A stretch of 64,000 nt of DNA from Bradyrhizobium sp. ORS 375. Its GTDB lineage: Bacteria > Pseudomonadota > Alphaproteobacteria > Rhizobiales > Xanthobacteraceae. The translations under genes were made by a program, and so were the position numbers. Of this stretch, positions 17,602 to 27,284 are shown in pieces. The first letter of the stretch is position 1; every line of letters begins with the position of its first letter. The notes under the pieces were generated by a model. That model did no database searches and was not told the DNA's origin. It saw only the letters and a program-made list of their open reading frames with translations. The stretch spans positions 1 through 64,000 of the forward strand of contig NZ_CAFI01000037.1 in assembly GCF_000239775.1 (NCBI RefSeq), read 5' to 3'.

Positions 17602-17910
17602 GACTCGATCGCCCCTTAGGGCGTCGCCGGCGTTCTCGGAATGATCCTGAGCTATCCAGATTTTCGTCCAGTTCGTTGGTGTGACGAGCATCAATTTCGG
17701 GCCCGTTGAGCTCACCTCAAGCGTTGCGCGCATCATCCGAACAGCTCGCCGTCGCACGGACGGTAAGAATAGACAACCGGAAAGAGTCGCAGGCAAGAGT
17801 AGATCGGTCATCGCGGGTAGTCTCTCCGGCATCGCCTGCAAGTGCAAATGGCGCGACAGACGCGCTGTCCGTCGGCGGTCGTACAGGCGCAACACCCCAT
17901 AGGAGCAGAC
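17602..17910. other. Intergenic, nothing recognised
   Basis: 309 bp between the P460 gene and the next hydrolase. I see no supported gene, TAAC array or strong hairpin. A promoter for the hydrolase is presumably here. Confidence 0.4.
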
Positions 17911-18894
17911 ATGACCAGACTGGCACGCTATCTGAAGATCGCGGCACTCGCCGCGAGCGTAGCGGCGCTTTCGCCGATCCCGACGACGGTGTCCGGACCG
18001 GCGCAGGCCGCGGAGAATACCCCGATTCCGGTTACCCACTATCGGACGGCAAAGATCGACGATATCGACATCTTCTATCGCGAAGCCGGGCCTGCGGATG
18101 CTCCGGTCATCTTGCTTCTTCACGGATTTCCAACGTCGTCACACATGTTCCGCAACCTGATCCCTCAGCTGGCGTCCCGCTATCGTGTGATCGCACCGGA
18201 CTATCCGGGCTTCGGCCAGAGCGCGGCTCCCGACCACAAGACGTTCGCCTATACATTCGCTCACTTCGCCGATCTGATGGACGCTCTGCTGGGCAAACTC
18301 GAGGTGAAGCGCTACGCGATGTACGTGATGGACTATGGCGCCCCGGTCGGCTACCGGCTGGCGCTGAAGCATCCGGAACGGGTCAGCGCGCTGATCATCC
18401 AGAACGGCAATGCCTACGAGGAGGGGCTCAAGAAGTTCTGGGATCCGATCAAGGCCTATTGGGCCGACGGATCACCGGCTCACCGCAAAGCGCTTGAAGT
18501 CCTGATGAAGCCGGAGACCACGAAATTCCAGTACACCGACGGAATGAGCGACGTCAGCCGGATCGATCCGGACAATATACTGCACGACCAGACCTTGCTG
18601 GATCGACCGGGCAACATGGATATCCAACTCGACCTGTTCCTTGACTACGGGTCGAACGTTCCGCTCTATCCGCAATTCCAGGCGTACTTCCGGGAGCGCA
18701 AGCCGCCCACCTTGATCGTCTGGGGGAAGAACGACTTCATCTTCCCGGCAGATGGCGCGGGTCCGTATCTACGTGACCTGCCAGATGCCGAGCTGCATCT
18801 GATCGATAGCGGCCACTTCGCACTCGAGGACAAGGCCGACGAAATAGTTCCGTTGATCCGCAGCTTCCTCGAACGGAAACTGCCGGCGTCCTGA
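17911..18894 (+). CDS. Exported alpha/beta hydrolase, haloalkane-dehalogenase/epoxide-hydrolase-like
   Basis: 327 residues, ATG 17911 behind AGGAG. A signal peptide ([20 protein letters not shown] region, cleaved near AQA-AE) precedes the fold: [20 protein letters not shown] (HGFP oxyanion motif), nucleophile elbow [20 protein letters not shown] with Asp rather than Ser, the acid region WGKNDFIFP, and the final His in [14 protein letters not shown]. An Asp nucleophile points to dehalogenase or epoxide hydrolase chemistry in the periplasm. It is one of three Asp-elbow hydrolases in the window. Substrate unknown. Confidence 0.85.
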   Translation: MTRLARYLKIAALAASVAALSPIPTTVSGPAQAAENTPIPVTHYRTAKIDDIDIFYREAGPADAPVILLLHGFPTSSHMFRNLIPQLASRYRVIAPDYPGFGQSAAPDHKTFAYTFAHFADLMDALLGKLEVKRYAMYVMDYGAPVGYRLALKHPERVSALIIQNGNAYEEGLKKFWDPIKAYWADGSPAHRKALEVLMKPETTKFQYTDGMSDVSRIDPDNILHDQTLLDRPGNMDIQLDLFLDYGSNVPLYPQFQAYFRERKPPTLIVWGKNDFIFPADGAGPYLRDLPDAELHLIDSGHFALEDKADEIVPLIRSFLERKLPAS

Positions 18895-19015
18895 CGAAGG
18901 CATGTGTGTCAGTCCATCGGAGGCGCAGCGCCAAGTCGGGACTGCGCCTGCTGATGCCGACGTAGGCGGCCGTTCGGCGCGCTGGATCAATTCAAATGAC
19001 GCAAGGAAGCCCAAC

Positions 19016-19447
19016 ATGGACGACTCTTTCGACACGGAGGTCAGGGCCGCCGGCAGCGTGCCGCGGGTTACGCGCAGTGCCGCAACGGCCCGCGATGTTC
19101 GCGGTCCGTCGGCTCTGCTTGGCTTCGATGATGAACCGCCTCCCAGGCTGATCGTGGATCCACCGCTTGCCGAACCTCTCGCAGCGGGAAAGGTATTCAT
19201 CCAATATAGAACCGAGAATATGCGTGTGCTGCCTGTTTTCGGCACCGGGGCCTTGGACGTGTCGCCGAGGGTCGGACACGTGCACATCACGGTGGACGAC
19301 GCGACCTGGCACTTCATCGACGCATCCGGTGAAACAGTTGTCGTCGTAGGGCTCGCGCCCGGCCCGCACCGGATCCTGTTCGAATTGGCCGACCCGACCC
19401 ACCGCGTGATCGACAGTCAAACGGTGCGGTTCACCGTACCGGGGTGA
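19016..19447 (+). CDS. DUF6130-type small protein
   Basis: 143 residues from ATG 19016 (AGGAAG upstream). It contains PPRLIVDPPLAEPLAAGKVF, then IQYRTENMRVLPVFG, SPRVGHVHITVDDATWHFID and the ending LAPGPHRILFELADPTHRVI. This pattern matches the family I know as DUF6130, a small beta-sandwich protein of unknown function commonly found among stress or redox genes. The two HVH/WH histidines could bind metal. No clear signal peptide with this start. It lies 121 bp after the hydrolase and may share its transcript. Confidence 0.7.
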   Translation: MDDSFDTEVRAAGSVPRVTRSAATARDVRGPSALLGFDDEPPPRLIVDPPLAEPLAAGKVFIQYRTENMRVLPVFGTGALDVSPRVGHVHITVDDATWHFIDASGETVVVVGLAPGPHRILFELADPTHRVIDSQTVRFTVPG

Positions 19448-19637
19448 GATCGCCCAAGGCATCGGACGACCTTGCTCCCTTTAAGCGTGAATTCAAGATG
19501 GTGGCGGCAGGTCGATCCAGGAACGCGTCGATGCGATGACTTTGAAACGCACCCGCCTGCCTATTGCATGCAGCGTCGAGATCAGCCCTTGTCGGGGGCG
19601 CCGTTCGGAGGCGAAGCAGCGATTCGGCAGACGGTCG

Positions 19638-20127
19638 CTAGTTGTAGAGCCGGCACAGCGCCTTGATGGCCTCTCTTTGCTCGTCGATTTTCTTCTGAAT
19701 CGCCTCGCGCAGTTCTTTGGATCGCAGTCTGTTGCTATCGCGCTCGACGTCATCGAGTGCCGACAGGGCGTCGGCCAGGATCTTCATCGTCATCTCGATA
19801 CCAGGCCATTCGCCTCGGATTCCGAACGACAGCTGTTCGGCTGACGCCGCACTTTCCGGCAATGGAGAGATTGCGCCTTGACGTAGCTCAAGTATTCCGC
19901 GCCGGCCTTGAGAAACTGATGCGAATGTTCGCGGGCGGCGACCATTGTGGCATCACCCGGCCAGGCATGGACCAGCATCATGGGCAGCCGAACCGTATGG
20001 TTGCTCTCCGGCCCCGACGCTAGTCCTCGCTCGAAACGGCCGTCGAGTTGGCCCGAATGTGCCGAAATTGCTGCGGCCTGCTGCGCGATGTCCGTCGAAG
20101 CGATTTCCTCAAAGCGTGACCGCCGCG
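19638..20127 (-). pseudogene. Possible frameshifted gene, unknown family
   Basis: Two adjacent reverse frames read as one protein if a frameshift near 19855-19870 is allowed. The upstream part includes EEIASTDIAQQAAAISAHSG and AAREHSHQFLKAGAEYLSYV (about 20127-19865). The downstream part includes PESAASAEQLSFGIRGEWPG and a coiled-coil end LRSKELREAIQKKIDEQREA (to 19638). Both parts look protein-like, and no start codon is found for the upstream part. I recognise no family. A short real gene for the last 74 residues (19638-19862) is an alternative. Confidence 0.35.
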
Positions 20128-20344
20128 ACTGACATCACCGATCCGGAAGACCGTTCTATGCATGAGCGCTCTTGCGCGCACAGGTGACGCCCATGCCCCC
20201 GGCCGGCCACCGATCGATCGTTACAACACAGTTGGGAGCCGCCGCGGACCATCGGCCGGACCTGCGAGCCGTCAGCAGGAAACGCAGACCGGACCCGGAG
20301 ATCACCGTCCCGGAATTGAGAGCCGCATGGCCGGGCCGCGGCCA

Positions 20345-22105
20345 CTACAGATCGAGCACGATGTCCCCCTTGGGATGGGCGCAGCAGATCAGCACGTTCC
20401 CCTCCGTCGGTGCATCAACGGGAGCCGGCTGATAGCCGAGCGCCCCGGCCACCAGTCCGGTCTCGCAGGTGTGGCACACGCCGGCTCGACATGACCACCG
20501 CACAGGCACGTCACAGGCCTCCGCGAGCTCCAGCAACGTCCTGAAGCGGGGGTCCCAGTGAACATCGAGACCGCTCCGGGCGAACGACACCATGGGACCG
20601 GTGCCGGCCGGTCCTGCCGGCAGGTGCGGCGCGTTGCGCGGCGATGCTGCAATGCCCGGTGAAATCGACGAGCCGGCGCCGAACAGCTCGGTGTGAATGC
20701 GCTCCGGCGATACGCCGAGTGCCGCGAGGCCTGCCGTCAAGTCGCGCATGAAGGTCGACGGACCGCAGATGTAGAAGTCGCCGTCCCGGGGAATGCCGAT
20801 CTCGGCGAGGGCCTGCGTGGTCAGCCGTCCTTCGGCGTCGAAATCCGATTTGAGGCGATCCCCGGTTTCGGGCGCGCTGTAGCAGATATAACTGTGATGA
20901 TGCGCAAGCGTCGCGAGCAACTCCCGGCTCTCGGCAGCAAACGCATGCTCGCGGCCGTTTCGAGTTCCGTGCAACCACCAGACGTCTCGTGTCGAAGCTT
21001 CGGCCGACAGCGCGTGGAGCATAGCCAGCACCGGCGTCACACCAATTCCGGCACTGAGGAGAACGACGGGCGCGTCACCCGGGCGCAGCGTGAAACTTCC
21101 GCGCGCTGCGCTTGCCTGCACGAGGTCGCCGGCACGGAGGTGCTTGTCGATGTAGGTGCCGGCCGCACCGTGCGGCTCTCGCTTGACGCTGACGCGATAG
21201 AATGCGGCGCTCGGCTGTCCCGACAGCGAATAGCTGCGCGAGAGTGCGGTCTCGGGCGACGTTCCGAGGCGCAATACCACGAACTGTCCCGGAAGGGCGG
21301 TGGCGACAGGCCGACCATCTGCGGGCGCGAGCAGCAGCGAGGTCACGTTGTCGCTTTCGTACACTTTGCGGTCCACGCGGAAGGACCGAAACCCCGACCA
21401 GGCCGGGGATGGGCCGGATGCCGGACCCAGCCCGGCGTTTCCCGATGCTGGACCACGCTCGTCCTCCTGGAGGAGCAATGCCTCGAAGGAACGGCGCCAG
21501 CCGATGCTCAGCGCCGGAATGCGCAGCGCGCGCTGCAATTCGTCGCGGGGGTGGCCGGGCAGATAAAGCAGCGCATCGATCTCGGATACGCTCATGCGCT
21601 CGGGCCCCGAAGCAATCAGTGCGATCTCGTCACCGGCTTCGACGTTCCCTTCCTCCAGAACACGAAGGTAGAAGCCGGGCCTGCCGTGCTTCACCAGCAG
21701 TGCGGCCATGTCCGGCTCGTTCATGCGGATGCCGACCCGGTAACACGTCACCCGAGGCTGCGTCACCTCGAACAGAGCGCTTCCGATCCGGTAGCGGTCT
21801 CCAATGCACACCTCAGCGTCCGGCAAGCCATCGATAGTGAGGTTCTCTCCGAACTGTCCGTAAGTGAAGTCGGCGCGACCCAGCTGCTCCTGCCAGTATT
21901 GGTAGGACTCATGCTGATACACCAGCACGGCCCGGTGCTCGCCGCCGTGGCCCGCCAGGTCTCCCTGTCCATCGCCATCGATGTTGAGGCGGCGGACCTT
22001 GCGCGGTCCGCTCACCGGCGCCTTCCAAATGCCGGTGTGGACCGTCTTGCCTTGCCAGGGGATGTCGCGTGGCAAGCCGACATTCACCGAAAGCACGCGT
22101 CCCAT
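20345..22105 (-). CDS. MOSC-domain / flavin reductase / [2Fe-2S] ferredoxin fusion
   Basis: 586 residues from ATG 22105 (GGAGAG upstream); an ATG at 22135 overlapping the stop of a 28-codon frame would add 10 residues. Domains in order: MOSC (about 1-210, with GHGGEHRAVLVYQHESYQYW and PRVTCYRVGIRM), ferredoxin-NADP reductase FAD domain (RSYSLSG, about 305) and NAD domain (VLLSAGIGVTPVLAMLHAL, about 360-380; FYICGPSTFM), then a C-terminal plant-type ferredoxin (about 515-586) with CRAGVCHTCE and the fourth Cys in CCAHPKGDI. This is a self-contained electron chain to a molybdenum-sulfurase-type domain, as in YiiM-related N-hydroxylated-compound reductases. The likely role is reduction of N-hydroxylated or similar toxic compounds. 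Confidence 0.85.
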   Translation of the reverse strand: MGRVLSVNVGLPRDIPWQGKTVHTGIWKAPVSGPRKVRRLNIDGDGQGDLAGHGGEHRAVLVYQHESYQYWQEQLGRADFTYGQFGENLTIDGLPDAEVCIGDRYRIGSALFEVTQPRVTCYRVGIRMNEPDMAALLVKHGRPGFYLRVLEEGNVEAGDEIALIASGPERMSVSEIDALLYLPGHPRDELQRALRIPALSIGWRRSFEALLLQEDERGPASGNAGLGPASGPSPAWSGFRSFRVDRKVYESDNVTSLLLAPADGRPVATALPGQFVVLRLGTSPETALSRSYSLSGQPSAAFYRVSVKREPHGAAGTYIDKHLRAGDLVQASAARGSFTLRPGDAPVVLLSAGIGVTPVLAMLHALSAEASTRDVWWLHGTRNGREHAFAAESRELLATLAHHHSYICYSAPETGDRLKSDFDAEGRLTTQALAEIGIPRDGDFYICGPSTFMRDLTAGLAALGVSPERIHTELFGAGSSISPGIAASPRNAPHLPAGPAGTGPMVSFARSGLDVHWDPRFRTLLELAEACDVPVRWSCRAGVCHTCETGLVAGALGYQPAPVDAPTEGNVLICCAHPKGDIVLDL

Positions 22106-22131
22106 GAGCTTCTCTCCGGAGTCAATTACGT

Positions 22132-22218
22132 TCATCCGAACAACAGCGGCGGACCGAACTGGATCAGCGCCAGGAGAATAGTGACGGCCAGTATCGCAAT
22201 CACGATCGTTCTGCGCAT
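22132..22218 (-). CDS. Putative 28-residue membrane microprotein
   Basis: A short frame MRRTIVIAILAVTILLALIQ then FGPPLLFG, ending at a TGA that overlaps an ATG of the next gene (ATGA at 22132-22135). It has a positive N-terminus and a single hydrophobic helix. AAGGGACAGG lies just upstream of its ATG. It resembles the small single-helix proteins often missed in annotation. The coupling to the MOSC fusion suggests that the two are made together and that the longer start of the fusion may be used. No homologue is known to me. Confidence 0.5.
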   Translation of the reverse strand: MRRTIVIAILAVTILLALIQFGPPLLFG

Positions 22219-22263
22219 GGCTTCGCCTGTCCCTTTTGCTCGCGCACCAACCTTTTGCGCCGG

Positions 22264-23316
22264 TTACACACCGGCGGCGACGTCGATGATCGCATCGGCA
22301 AAGGCCTTGGGAGCCTCCTGCGGCAGGTTATGGCCGATGCCGCCCTTGACGGTGCGGTGCGCGTATTTCCCCGAGAACATCTTCGCATAGGCGGACGGCT
22401 CGGGATGAGGCGCGCCGTTGGCGTCGCCTTCCATGGTGATCGTGGGCACGCCGATCACGGGGGCTTGCGCCAGCCGCCGCTCGTGGTCATCGTATTTCGC
22501 TTCGCCCTCGACGAGGCCGAGGCGCCAACGATAATTGTGGATCACGATCGCGACGTGATCCGGATTGTCCAAGGCTGCTGCGCTGCGCTCGAAGGTCGCA
22601 TCATCGAAGTGCCACTGCGGTGAGGCCAGCTGCCAGATCAGCTTCGAGAACTCGCGCCGGTACCTGTCATAGCCGTCGCGGCCGCGTTCGGTCGCGAAAT
22701 AGAACTGATACCACCACTGAAGTTCCGCCTTCGGTGGCAACGGCATCTTCCCGGCTTGCTGGCTGCCGATGAGATAACCGCTGACTGAGACCATGGCCTT
22801 GCAGCGCTCGGGCCACAGCGCCGCCATGATGTTGGCAGTTCGCGCGCCCCAGTCGAAGCCGGCGACCGTCGCCTTGTCGATCTTGAGAGCATCCATCAGG
22901 GCGATGATGTCGGTCGCGATGGCCGACGGCTGTCCGTTCCGGAGGGTCGCCTCGGATAGGAAACGCGTCGTGCCGTAGCCCCGCAAATAGGGCACGATCA
23001 CGCGATAACCGGCCGAGGCAAGGATGGGCGCGACATCAACGAAGCTGTAAATATCATAGGGCCAACCGTGCAGGAGAATGACGGGCGGTCCATCGGCCGG
23101 GCCAGCCTCGGCGTAGCCGATGTCGAGAAGACCGGCGTTGATCTGCTTCAGCGATGCAAATGATGTATTGCTTCCCGGCTTGACGGTTATACCGGCTTTG
23201 GCGGACTCACCGGTCCCGGCAGTGACGGTCGTGCTGAGCGAAAGCTGTGCCGCCGCGAGCGTCATGAGTGCGCTGCCAAAGAAGCGACGTCGACCGTGAT
23301 CGAGTTTGTCAGACAT
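22264..23316 (-). CDS. Tat-exported alpha/beta hydrolase, epoxide-hydrolase-like
   Basis: 350 residues from ATG 23316 (CAGGAGAA upstream). A Tat-type leader (HGRRRFFGSALMTLAAAQLS) is followed by the fold: ILLHGWPYDIYSFVDVAPIL, a nucleophile elbow with Asp in VAGFDWGARTANIMAALWPE, a cap region rich in Trp/Tyr (QWWYQFYFATERGRDGYDRY), and the catalytic His in GIGHNLPQEAP. The Asp nucleophile points to epoxide or C-halogen bond hydrolysis rather than ester cleavage. A TAAC array (site F) lies 141 bp upstream in the same orientation. Confidence 0.85.
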   Translation of the reverse strand: MSDKLDHGRRRFFGSALMTLAAAQLSLSTTVTAGTGESAKAGITVKPGSNTSFASLKQINAGLLDIGYAEAGPADGPPVILLHGWPYDIYSFVDVAPILASAGYRVIVPYLRGYGTTRFLSEATLRNGQPSAIATDIIALMDALKIDKATVAGFDWGARTANIMAALWPERCKAMVSVSGYLIGSQQAGKMPLPPKAELQWWYQFYFATERGRDGYDRYRREFSKLIWQLASPQWHFDDATFERSAAALDNPDHVAIVIHNYRWRLGLVEGEAKYDDHERRLAQAPVIGVPTITMEGDANGAPHPEPSAYAKMFSGKYAHRTVKGGIGHNLPQEAPKAFADAIIDVAAGV

Positions 23317-23450
23317 GGCATTCTCCTGTCTTCGTTGTTTCGCGCAAGTCCTGGAGAAGGAGACGTCACTCCTTGTGGCCATCCATCCGCCCAAAAATCG
23401 CGGACCCTTGCAGCGCGGCTTGCACCAAGTTTGCACCGAAGCCGGGCCGT

Positions 23451-23481
23451 TGGCTCGTTATGTCCTGTTAGACGTTGAGAG
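23451..23481 (-). promoter_or_regulatory. TAAC direct-repeat array (site F)
   Basis: On the reverse strand CAAC (first base 23477) is followed by TAAC at 23470 and 23460, spacings 7 and 10, ending in TAACGAGCCAA. CAACGTCTAAC is identical to site C. It is oriented toward the hydrolase starting at 23316. Confidence 0.6.
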
Positions 23482-23511
23482 CAGGCCTCCTGAGCTCGTG
23501 TCTCGCGGCCG

Positions 23512-24216
23512 CTATTCGAACGACGCGTCGAAGATCTCGACGTCGATCAGGACTGGCTTGGCGTTTACGGTTCCATCGGGTTGACGCGGCTGCGAGCGAC
23601 GAAGGGTCGGCACCACGACGCCTCCGAAGCTCTCATGGGCCCAGGAGTAGTGGGCGACCTTCATGCCGAAAAGGTCGTGATCTGTCCGGCGCTGCAGGGC
23701 ATTCTCGTCGAAGTAAAAGATCTGCTCGCCCGCGAAGGTGATGAGATTGGGCGGCAGTTGTGCGCGCAGGCGCCGCCAGGTCTCGACGCCTTCGTTCCAC
23801 GATGGCAGTTCCTCGACAACAACGTCGGGACGGGCGAGAAGAAAGGGCGTGGTCAGATAGCTCCAAATCGTGACGCCGCAGAAGAAGATGAGATGCAGTT
23901 CGTCTGCGAGAACCTGCGGGCCGGTGTCAAATACGAGCTCGGGGGCGCACCAGGTCCGCAAGACCTCGCCATCGACGGTTTCGATCGTGATCGCGTCCGG
24001 CTGGAACGAGCCGGATCGCTCACCGCCGGTGATCCCGGTGAAACGGACCGATTGTGTTCGTGTCGATCCCTCCGCAATGACATCCTTGAATTCGCGGGCA
24101 TGTCCTGCGCTCGAGAACAGCGTCCCTGCAGCGGAAAGATGCAGTGTGAACCGGCTCAGGCTGTTCCAGCGTGCGATGCCGCCATTCGCGTCGATTACAT
24201 CGTCAAGAAGAGCCAT
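23512..24216 (-). CDS. Conserved protein of unknown function
   Basis: 234 residues, no signal peptide. The N-terminus MALLDDVIDANGGIARWNSL and the core with RFTLHLSAAGTLFS, WCAPELVFDT and HYSWAHESFGGVVVPTLRRS suggest a beta-rich fold like the LolA/outer-membrane-carrier superfamily, though I cannot assign a family. The ending PDGTVNAKPVLIDVEIFDAS recalls domain endings in that superfamily. A TAAC array (site B) lies 60 bp upstream in the same orientation, placing it in the same proposed regulon as the hydrolase downstream. Confidence 0.7.
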   Translation of the reverse strand: MALLDDVIDANGGIARWNSLSRFTLHLSAAGTLFSSAGHAREFKDVIAEGSTRTQSVRFTGITGGERSGSFQPDAITIETVDGEVLRTWCAPELVFDTGPQVLADELHLIFFCGVTIWSYLTTPFLLARPDVVVEELPSWNEGVETWRRLRAQLPPNLITFAGEQIFYFDENALQRRTDHDLFGMKVAHYSWAHESFGGVVVPTLRRSQPRQPDGTVNAKPVLIDVEIFDASFE

Positions 24217-24271
24217 GTCTTGTCGTATCCACCTGCGAGCGGATTCACCATGGCGGGGCGCGGACAGCTTG

Positions 24272-24300
24272 GCGTGTTAGAAATTGTTAGGAGTTGCAAG
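24272..24300 (-). promoter_or_regulatory. TAAC direct-repeat array (site B)
   Basis: Reverse strand: CTTGCAAC with CAAC at 24296, then TAAC at 24289 and 24279 (spacings 7 and 10), ending TAACACGCCAA. It points to the gene starting at 24216, between that gene and the 3' end of regulator 2. Confidence 0.6.
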
Positions 24301-24335
24301 GGGCTCGCCGCGGGCGATGGCTCACGATGATGCGT

Positions 24336-27176
24336 TCAACCGACGCCGCCGAGAAAATCTCGCGCTCGGACCAGATCGCGGCTCGCGATCCCTTCCTGAT
24401 ATTGCGCCACGAGCGGGGCCAACATGCGGCTTGCCTCGCCGGCGCGTCCGGTCCGCTGCCAGATGCGGCCAAGGCTTATCGCTCCGCGTAGTTCCCAGGC
24501 GAGGGCGCATTGCCGGCGCGACAGGGCGAGTGAGCTCGCGAGGCAGGTCTCGGCCTCCGCGTCGCGTCCCAATTGGGCGAGGATGTCCGCCCGGACCCGC
24601 AGCATCTCCGGCATGTCGAAGGACTCGCCGTGGTCGCCGATCTGGGCAATGGCCTCGTCGACCGTGCCCAGAGCGTCTTCGGGCCTGTTTTGCGACGCCA
24701 GACCCTCCGCGAGCGCCGTCGCGAAGACGGTGGTCATGATCCGGTGCCGCGTCGCATACAAGATGGCCTGGCTGCGGCGCAGGTGCTCAATGCCGCCGTC
24801 GACGTCGCCGCGCTGCAGGAGAAGCAGTCCCTTCTGACCAATGCCTACCGCGTGGTAAGGGCCGAGGAAATGCCGCGCGGCATGGTCGATCAGCCGCTCG
24901 ATCATGCTCTGGGCGCTAGCGCAGTCGCCGACCCACAGAAACACGTAGATCGTCCAGATCAGCGCAATGCCCAGCGTCAGGGGCTGTTCGAGCTGCTCGG
25001 CCTCGCGAACCGTGTAGCGGGCCGCCTCAATGGCGCGATCCGGCCGGCCGGTGAGCCAAAGGCCGCGCGCGAGCGCGACCAGCGCGACGATGCGGTCGTC
25101 ATAGCCGAGATGCCCAATGTTCAGGCGCTGCGCGTTCGAGTTGTGAACCATCGCGCTTTCACAAAACTGAACGGCCTTGTCCTGATTGCCGATCAGGTGA
25201 TGCGCCACGCCAAGCATCCATTCGACGTTCAGCGTGCTCGTCGGGTCGTTCAGTCTGCTTGCGACGCTCTCGCCCTGCTCGCCGATTCGGAGCGCTCCGT
25301 GAAAATCTCCGACGCGTGTCAGGTAGATGTGCAATCCGCGCAACAGCCATAGCTGCCAGTGCAGGTCGTCGAGCTCCCTGGCGAGCTGCAGGCTTCGTGC
25401 GAAGGCCGACTGGACCGCTTCGGTATTGCCCTGCGTGAACATCACGGAGACGCCGAGCGCGGCCTGCAGCGTCATCTCCAGCCGCGCGTCGGCAGAGGTC
25501 GTGGCGTGCGACGCGAGCGCCTGCTGAGTCCAACGGTAGCATTCCGTCAGCAGCGTCAGCTCGAGAAAGAACTGCGCCGCCGAAGCGGCCAGATCGATAC
25601 CGATGACGCGGTCACCTTCCTCTGAGAAGCTCCAGGCCAGCGCGGCCCGCACGTTGGACAGGTGATCTGCGTAGGGCAGAAATCCACCTGCGCTCTGCAA
25701 GCCGTTCGACTTCAGGGAGATATCGCGCAGGAAGCTGCGGAAATACTCGGCGTGAGCGCGTGCGACCCGCGGCGCTTCCCCGCTCTCCACGAGCTTTTCC
25801 GCCACGAAGGCGCGGGTGGTATCGAGCAGTCGATAGCGGAGCGTCCGCTGGGCAGGAGAGGTCGCGATCAGGGATTTGGAGAGCAGGTTCGAAATCGCCT
25901 CCATCGCCTCCGGCTCGCTGATGCCCTGGCATGATGCGACGGCAAGCGCGGCCTCGAGCGTGAACGGGCCGACGAATACCGACATGCCGCGCAGCATGGC
26001 GCTTTCGCTCGCCGGCAACAGGTCGTAGCTCCAGCCGAGCGCCGCGCTCAGTGTCTGATGCCGGGGGATCGCGGTGCGTCGCCCGCGCCACGACAGCGAG
26101 AAGCGGCTGTCGAGAAGCTCGGCTGTTCCGGCAATTCCGTAGGCGTTGACCCGACCCGCGGCGAGTTCGATCGCCAGGGCAATGCCGTCGAGACGCCGGC
26201 ATATCTCGGCAACGAGAGGCGCATCGTCATGGCTCAGCTCGAATTCGCTAAGGCTCTCGGCAATTCGCTCGACAAAGAGCTGGCTCGCGGGATAGGCGAG
26301 AATATCGGCGACGCCAAGTCCGTCTCGTTCAGGCGGACAATCCAGCGGGAACAGCCGATAGACGCGCTCGCCCTCCGATCGGAGGGATTCCCGGCTCGTT
26401 GCCATGACGTGCAGGTTCGGTGCCTCGCGAACCAAGCGCTCGGTCAATGGCGCGAGCTCGTCGAGGAGGTGCTCGCAGCTGTCGAACACCAGCAGCATTG
26501 GCCGGCTGCGCAGGAACATCACCAGTCCCGGTATCGGATCCTCGGAATTGACGGTCAGGCCAAGCGCGCTGACGATGCTGCCGGCCACCAGGCTCGCATC
26601 ACTCACCGCGCCGAAATCGACGAAGCTGACTTGGCCATCGAATGCAGCAAGCTGGCGATGCGCGACGGCCAGAGCGACCGAGGTCTTGCCGATGCCGCCC
26701 GGACCGACGATTGTGACGAACCGATGAAGGGAGAGCTCGGACGTGATCTTTTCAACCGCATCGTCCCGCCCAATCATCCTGGCGAGGGGCGCCGGAAGAA
26801 GGCGGAGCGACGAGGCCATCTCGCTCGGTCCCTCCGGGAGCGCAAGCCGCGACAGTGGCACAGCTAAGCAATAGCCGCGTCCAGGCACGTTGACGACGTA
26901 GCGGGAGCCTTCATTGCCCGCCCCAAGCGCCTTGCGCAGAGCGGCGATATGAAACCGCAGGCTGCCCTCGTCGACATTCACGTTGGCCCACACCCGCTTG
27001 ACGAGCTCGCGCTTGTCAACGACTTCACCGGCCCGTTCGGCAAGACAGACCAGAATGTCGAGCGCGCGGCCGCCTAGGTGAAGCGGGGCGCCGTCCTTCT
27101 CCAGCAGCCGCGATTTCGGAAACAGCCGGAATGGCCCGAAAGCGACGGCCGAATCCTGGTTGTCACTATCTGCCAC
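24336..27176 (-). CDS. Regulator 2: winged-helix, STAND-like NTPase and helical-repeat protein
   Basis: 946 residues, paralogue of the proteins at 10876, 28093 and 38233. The winged helix (about 10-112) contains [35 protein letters not shown] and VPGRGYCLAVPL. The NTPase has Walker [17 protein letters not shown] (about 160-175), Walker B MLLVFDSCEHLLDEL and sensor ATSRESLRSEGERVYRLFPL. About 450 residues of TPR-like helices follow. It is closest to regulator 4, sharing the [14 protein letters not shown]-terminus. It is divergent from a histidine kinase with array C in between, and arrays B and F lie just beyond its 3' end. Confidence 0.85.
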   Translation of the reverse strand: MADSDNQDSAVAFGPFRLFPKSRLLEKDGAPLHLGGRALDILVCLAERAGEVVDKRELVKRVWANVNVDEGSLRFHIAALRKALGAGNEGSRYVVNVPGRGYCLAVPLSRLALPEGPSEMASSLRLLPAPLARMIGRDDAVEKITSELSLHRFVTIVGPGGIGKTSVALAVAHRQLAAFDGQVSFVDFGAVSDASLVAGSIVSALGLTVNSEDPIPGLVMFLRSRPMLLVFDSCEHLLDELAPLTERLVREAPNLHVMATSRESLRSEGERVYRLFPLDCPPERDGLGVADILAYPASQLFVERIAESLSEFELSHDDAPLVAEICRRLDGIALAIELAAGRVNAYGIAGTAELLDSRFSLSWRGRRTAIPRHQTLSAALGWSYDLLPASESAMLRGMSVFVGPFTLEAALAVASCQGISEPEAMEAISNLLSKSLIATSPAQRTLRYRLLDTTRAFVAEKLVESGEAPRVARAHAEYFRSFLRDISLKSNGLQSAGGFLPYADHLSNVRAALAWSFSEEGDRVIGIDLAASAAQFFLELTLLTECYRWTQQALASHATTSADARLEMTLQAALGVSVMFTQGNTEAVQSAFARSLQLARELDDLHWQLWLLRGLHIYLTRVGDFHGALRIGEQGESVASRLNDPTSTLNVEWMLGVAHHLIGNQDKAVQFCESAMVHNSNAQRLNIGHLGYDDRIVALVALARGLWLTGRPDRAIEAARYTVREAEQLEQPLTLGIALIWTIYVFLWVGDCASAQSMIERLIDHAARHFLGPYHAVGIGQKGLLLLQRGDVDGGIEHLRRSQAILYATRHRIMTTVFATALAEGLASQNRPEDALGTVDEAIAQIGDHGESFDMPEMLRVRADILAQLGRDAEAETCLASSLALSRRQCALAWELRGAISLGRIWQRTGRAGEASRMLAPLVAQYQEGIASRDLVRARDFLGGVG

Positions 27177-27284
27177 GCACTTTTCGTCCGTCGAATGTCT
27201 TGTTCATTTGCGTATTGTTTTTCCAACTGGACCATCAGTCCAGCAGCCTTCCCAGCCTACGGCGTCGCCGTCGCTGCAACAAGC

